A stretch of 15,082 bases of DNA from Anaerolineales bacterium (GTDB lineage Bacteria > Chloroflexota > Anaerolineae > Promineifilales > Promineifilaceae). The first letter of the stretch is position 1. The number at the start of each line of letters is the position of its first letter. Shown here one piece after another: positions 13,431-15,082 of the stretch. The notes under the pieces were generated by a model. The model did no database searches and was not told the origin of the DNA. It saw only the letters and a program-made list of their open reading frames with translations. Position numbers and translations under genes: made by a program. The stretch lies in the NCBI GenBank assembly GCA_020432595.1, contig JAGQGA010000056.1, forward strand, positions 1 through 15,082, given 5' to 3'.

Positions 13431-15082
13431 AAAAAATATTGACAAGACTGAATACACTGATCATTATCCTGGTGTTGCTGGGCGGGCTTGCCCAACCAAC
13501 GACCAACGCCAGCGCGGCGGTGATAGCCTTCACTAACATAGCCGCCTTGTACGGGTTAGGAACCGAACATGTGACAGGCGGCGTATTTGCTGATGGTTCT
13601 AATGTGTACGCAGCAACTACGGGCGGGCTATCCATTTCCACGGACGGCGGCGCGACCTTTACCAGTAAGACCACTGCAAACGGATTAGGAGCCAAGTCTG
13701 TGCGCGGCGTTTTTGCCAGCGGTGCTATCGTATACGCGGCAACTACGGGCGGGCTATCCATTTCCACAGACAGCGGCGCGACCTTTACCAATAAGACTAC
13801 TACCGACGGGCTGGGGGATAATGCTGTGATTGGTGTTTTTGCCAGCGGTTCTACCGTGTATGCGGCAACTGCGGGTGGATTGTCCATATCCACAGACAGC
13901 GGCGCGACCTTTACTAATAGAACCACCACAAACGGGTTGGGGAACAATAGTGTGATTGACGTTTTTGCCAGCGGCTCTACCATATACGCGGCGACAAATG
14001 GCGGGCTATCCATATCCACAGACAGCGGCGCGACCTTTACCAATAAAACCACCACAGACGGCTTGGGGCACAATCGTGTGCGTGGCGTGTATACCGTTGG
14101 TGCTACCGTGTACGCGGCAACGGATGGCGGAGTATCCATTTCCACAGACAGCGGCGCGACCTTTACCAATAAGTTAGGTACTCAGGTGAATGACGTGTAT
14201 GCGGTTGGTTCAACCGTGTACGCGGCGACAAATGCAGGCGGATTGTTCATTTCCACAGACAGCGGTGCGACCTTTACCAACAAGACCATTGCAGACGGGC
14301 TGGGGAGTAATCAACTATATGGCGCGTATGCCGTTGGCTCTGCTGTATATGCGGCGACACAAAACGGGTTGTCGATATCCACAGACAGTGGCGCATCTTT
14401 TACAACAGATTCATATACCCCATCAATTGGGCTGGGGGATAATGAATTACATGGCGTTTTCGCCAGCGGCTCAACTGTGTACGCGGCGACGCATAATGGT
14501 TTGTCGATATCCACAGACAGCGGTGCCACCTTTATCAATAAGACCACCACAGACGGGCTGGGAAATAATATTGTGTATAGCGTTTTTGCCAGCGGCTCAA
14601 CCGTATACGCGGCGACTGAGGGGGGGCTATCTATTTCCACAGACAGCGGTGTGACCTTTATCAATAAGACCACCACAGACGGGCTGGGAGACAACCTTCT
14701 GCTCAGTGTATTTGTCAGCGGCTCTACTGTGTACGCGGCAACTGTAAATGGACTATCCATTTCCACGGACAGCGGCGCGACCTTTGCCAATAAGACCACC
14801 GCAGACGGGCTGGGAGACAATGTTGTGTCGGGCGTTTTTGCCGTTGGCTCCACCGTGTACGCGGCGACAAATGGCGGGTTGTCCATTTCCACGGACAGCG
14901 GCGCGACCTTTTCCAATAAGACCACTGCAGACGGGCTGGGAAACAATATTGTGCATGGTGTGTATGTTGATGGTTCGACCTTGTATGCGGCAACTGAGGC
15001 AGGTTTATCTATTTCTACAGATGGTGGTACAACCTTTACGAATAAGACCACTACCGATGGACTTGGGAACGATGTTGTGCGG
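13427..15082 (+). CDS. Secreted Asp-box beta-propeller-like tandem-repeat protein, 3' end cut by window edge
   Basis: The frame is open from ATG 13427 to the last base (552 codons, no stop), so the gene continues outside. GGAG at 13414-13417 is the ribosome binding site. The signal peptide covers residues 1-30 (MKKILTRLNTLIIILVLLGG..., cleavage after ASA). The rest is twelve near-identical repeats, mostly 42 aa, of the form DGLG.N.V.GVFASGSTVYAA, then T.GGLSISTDSGATFTNKT. STDSGATF fits the Asp-box signature (S/T-x-D-x-G-x-T-aromatic) of BNR/sialidase-like propeller blades. The GLG.N.V...GG(L/V) half also recalls two-component-regulator propeller repeats. I infer an extracellular beta-propeller of 12 or more blades; with no catalytic residues visible, a binding or structural role is more likely than glycosidase activity. 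It is preceded by direct-repeat promoter site 3. The minus strand also stays open over long stretches, but only as a by-product of the repeats. Confidence 0.9.
   Translation, partial: MKKILTRLNTLIIILVLLGGLAQPTTNASAAVIAFTNIAALYGLGTEHVTGGVFADGSNVYAATTGGLSISTDGGATFTSKTTANGLGAKSVRGVFASGAIVYAATTGGLSISTDSGATFTNKTTTDGLGDNAVIGVFASGSTVYAATAGGLSISTDSGATFTNRTTTNGLGNNSVIDVFASGSTIYAATNGGLSISTDSGATFTNKTTTDGLGHNRVRGVYTVGATVYAATDGGVSISTDSGATFTNKLGTQVNDVYAVGSTVYAATNAGGLFISTDSGATFTNKTIADGLGSNQLYGAYAVGSAVYAATQNGLSISTDSGASFTTDSYTPSIGLGDNELHGVFASGSTVYAATHNGLSISTDSGATFINKTTTDGLGNNIVYSVFASGSTVYAATEGGLSISTDSGVTFINKTTTDGLGDNLLLSVFVSGSTVYAATVNGLSISTDSGATFANKTTADGLGDNVVSGVFAVGSTVYAATNGGLSISTDSGATFSNKTTADGLGNNIVHGVYVDGSTLYAATEAGLSISTDGGTTFTNKTTTDGLGNDVVR
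13546..15082 (+). repeat. Tandem coding repeat, twelve units of about 126 bp
   Basis: The landmark TCCATTTCCAC or its variants recurs at 13631, 13757, 13883, 14009, 14135, 14246, 14372, 14504, 14630, 14756, 14882 and 15008. Ten of the eleven steps are in frame at 126 or 132 bp (126 nine times, 132 once) and one is 111 bp. All lengths are multiples of 3. The array continues past the window end. High DNA-level similarity between units points to recent expansion by unequal recombination, so copy number may vary between strains. Confidence 0.93.

Noticed and set aside
13387..15051. Two long minus-strand open frames (about 260 and 246 codons) with a VKVAPLSVEMDSPP-type repeat
   Set aside because: They are antisense to the propeller gene. 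The plus strand has the signal peptide, ribosome binding site, promoter and a continuous 552-codon frame; the repeats merely keep the opposite strand free of stops.
13546..15082. CRISPR array, because of regular repeats
   Set aside because: Repeats are contiguous 126-bp in-frame coding units with no unique spacers of 30-40 bp and no cas genes in the window.

Overview
The window carries genes of a Gram-negative-like or monoderm environmental bacterium, most likely a member of the Chloroflexota (Anaerolineae or a related class). This is inferred from three things: very large AfsR/SARP-type regulators that fuse a BTAD, an NB-ARC ATPase and TPRs; long secreted beta-helix proteins of the CSLREA / choice-of-anchor Q type with a tail ending in GEFTFAIVPG; and a strongly over-represented palindrome, AACGGCCGTT. 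No single marker gene fixes the taxonomy. No tRNA, rRNA, CRISPR array or transposase gene was seen.

Layout. At 1-1515 (minus strand, cut by the window edge) lies the first 505 codons of an SARP/AfsR-like regulator. Divergent from it are two tandem plus-strand genes, 1701-5600 and 5769-9662, each encoding a secreted three-unit parallel beta-helix protein of about 1,300 residues. The two proteins end in the same C-terminal module. After a strong hairpin at 9722-9751 comes a convergent, complete second regulator (9762-12947, minus, 1,061 aa), a paralogue of the first. Divergent from it are a 70-aa protein gene (13060-13272) and a secreted Asp-box beta-propeller-like repeat protein (13427 to the window end, partial), possibly preceded by a coupled 20-codon leader ORF.

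The main result is a putative regulon. Four intergenic sites share a tandem direct repeat, TGTAACGTT-N2-TGTAACGTT, with an exact 11-bp period. Each is followed 7-8 bp later by a -10-like hexamer (TATACT, TATACT, TATCCT, TACAAT). This is the geometry known for promoters activated by SARP/BTAD regulators. One such promoter stands before each of the four non-regulator genes, and each regulator gene starts divergently from one of them. I infer that the NB-ARC/TPR regulators sense a signal and switch on a set of secreted adhesin-like or matrix proteins plus one small protein. Both regulator genes have a -10-like box only 6-7 bp before their ATG and no ribosome binding site, which suggests leaderless transcripts.

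Other structure: a 70-bp promoter block duplicated with 4 mismatches, a 91-bp perfectly identical DNA stretch at the 3' ends of the two beta-helix genes, twelve 42-aa repeats in the propeller gene, a 22-bp-arm inverted repeat inserted in frame beside the P-loop of regulator 1, and eight exact copies of AACGGCCGTT.
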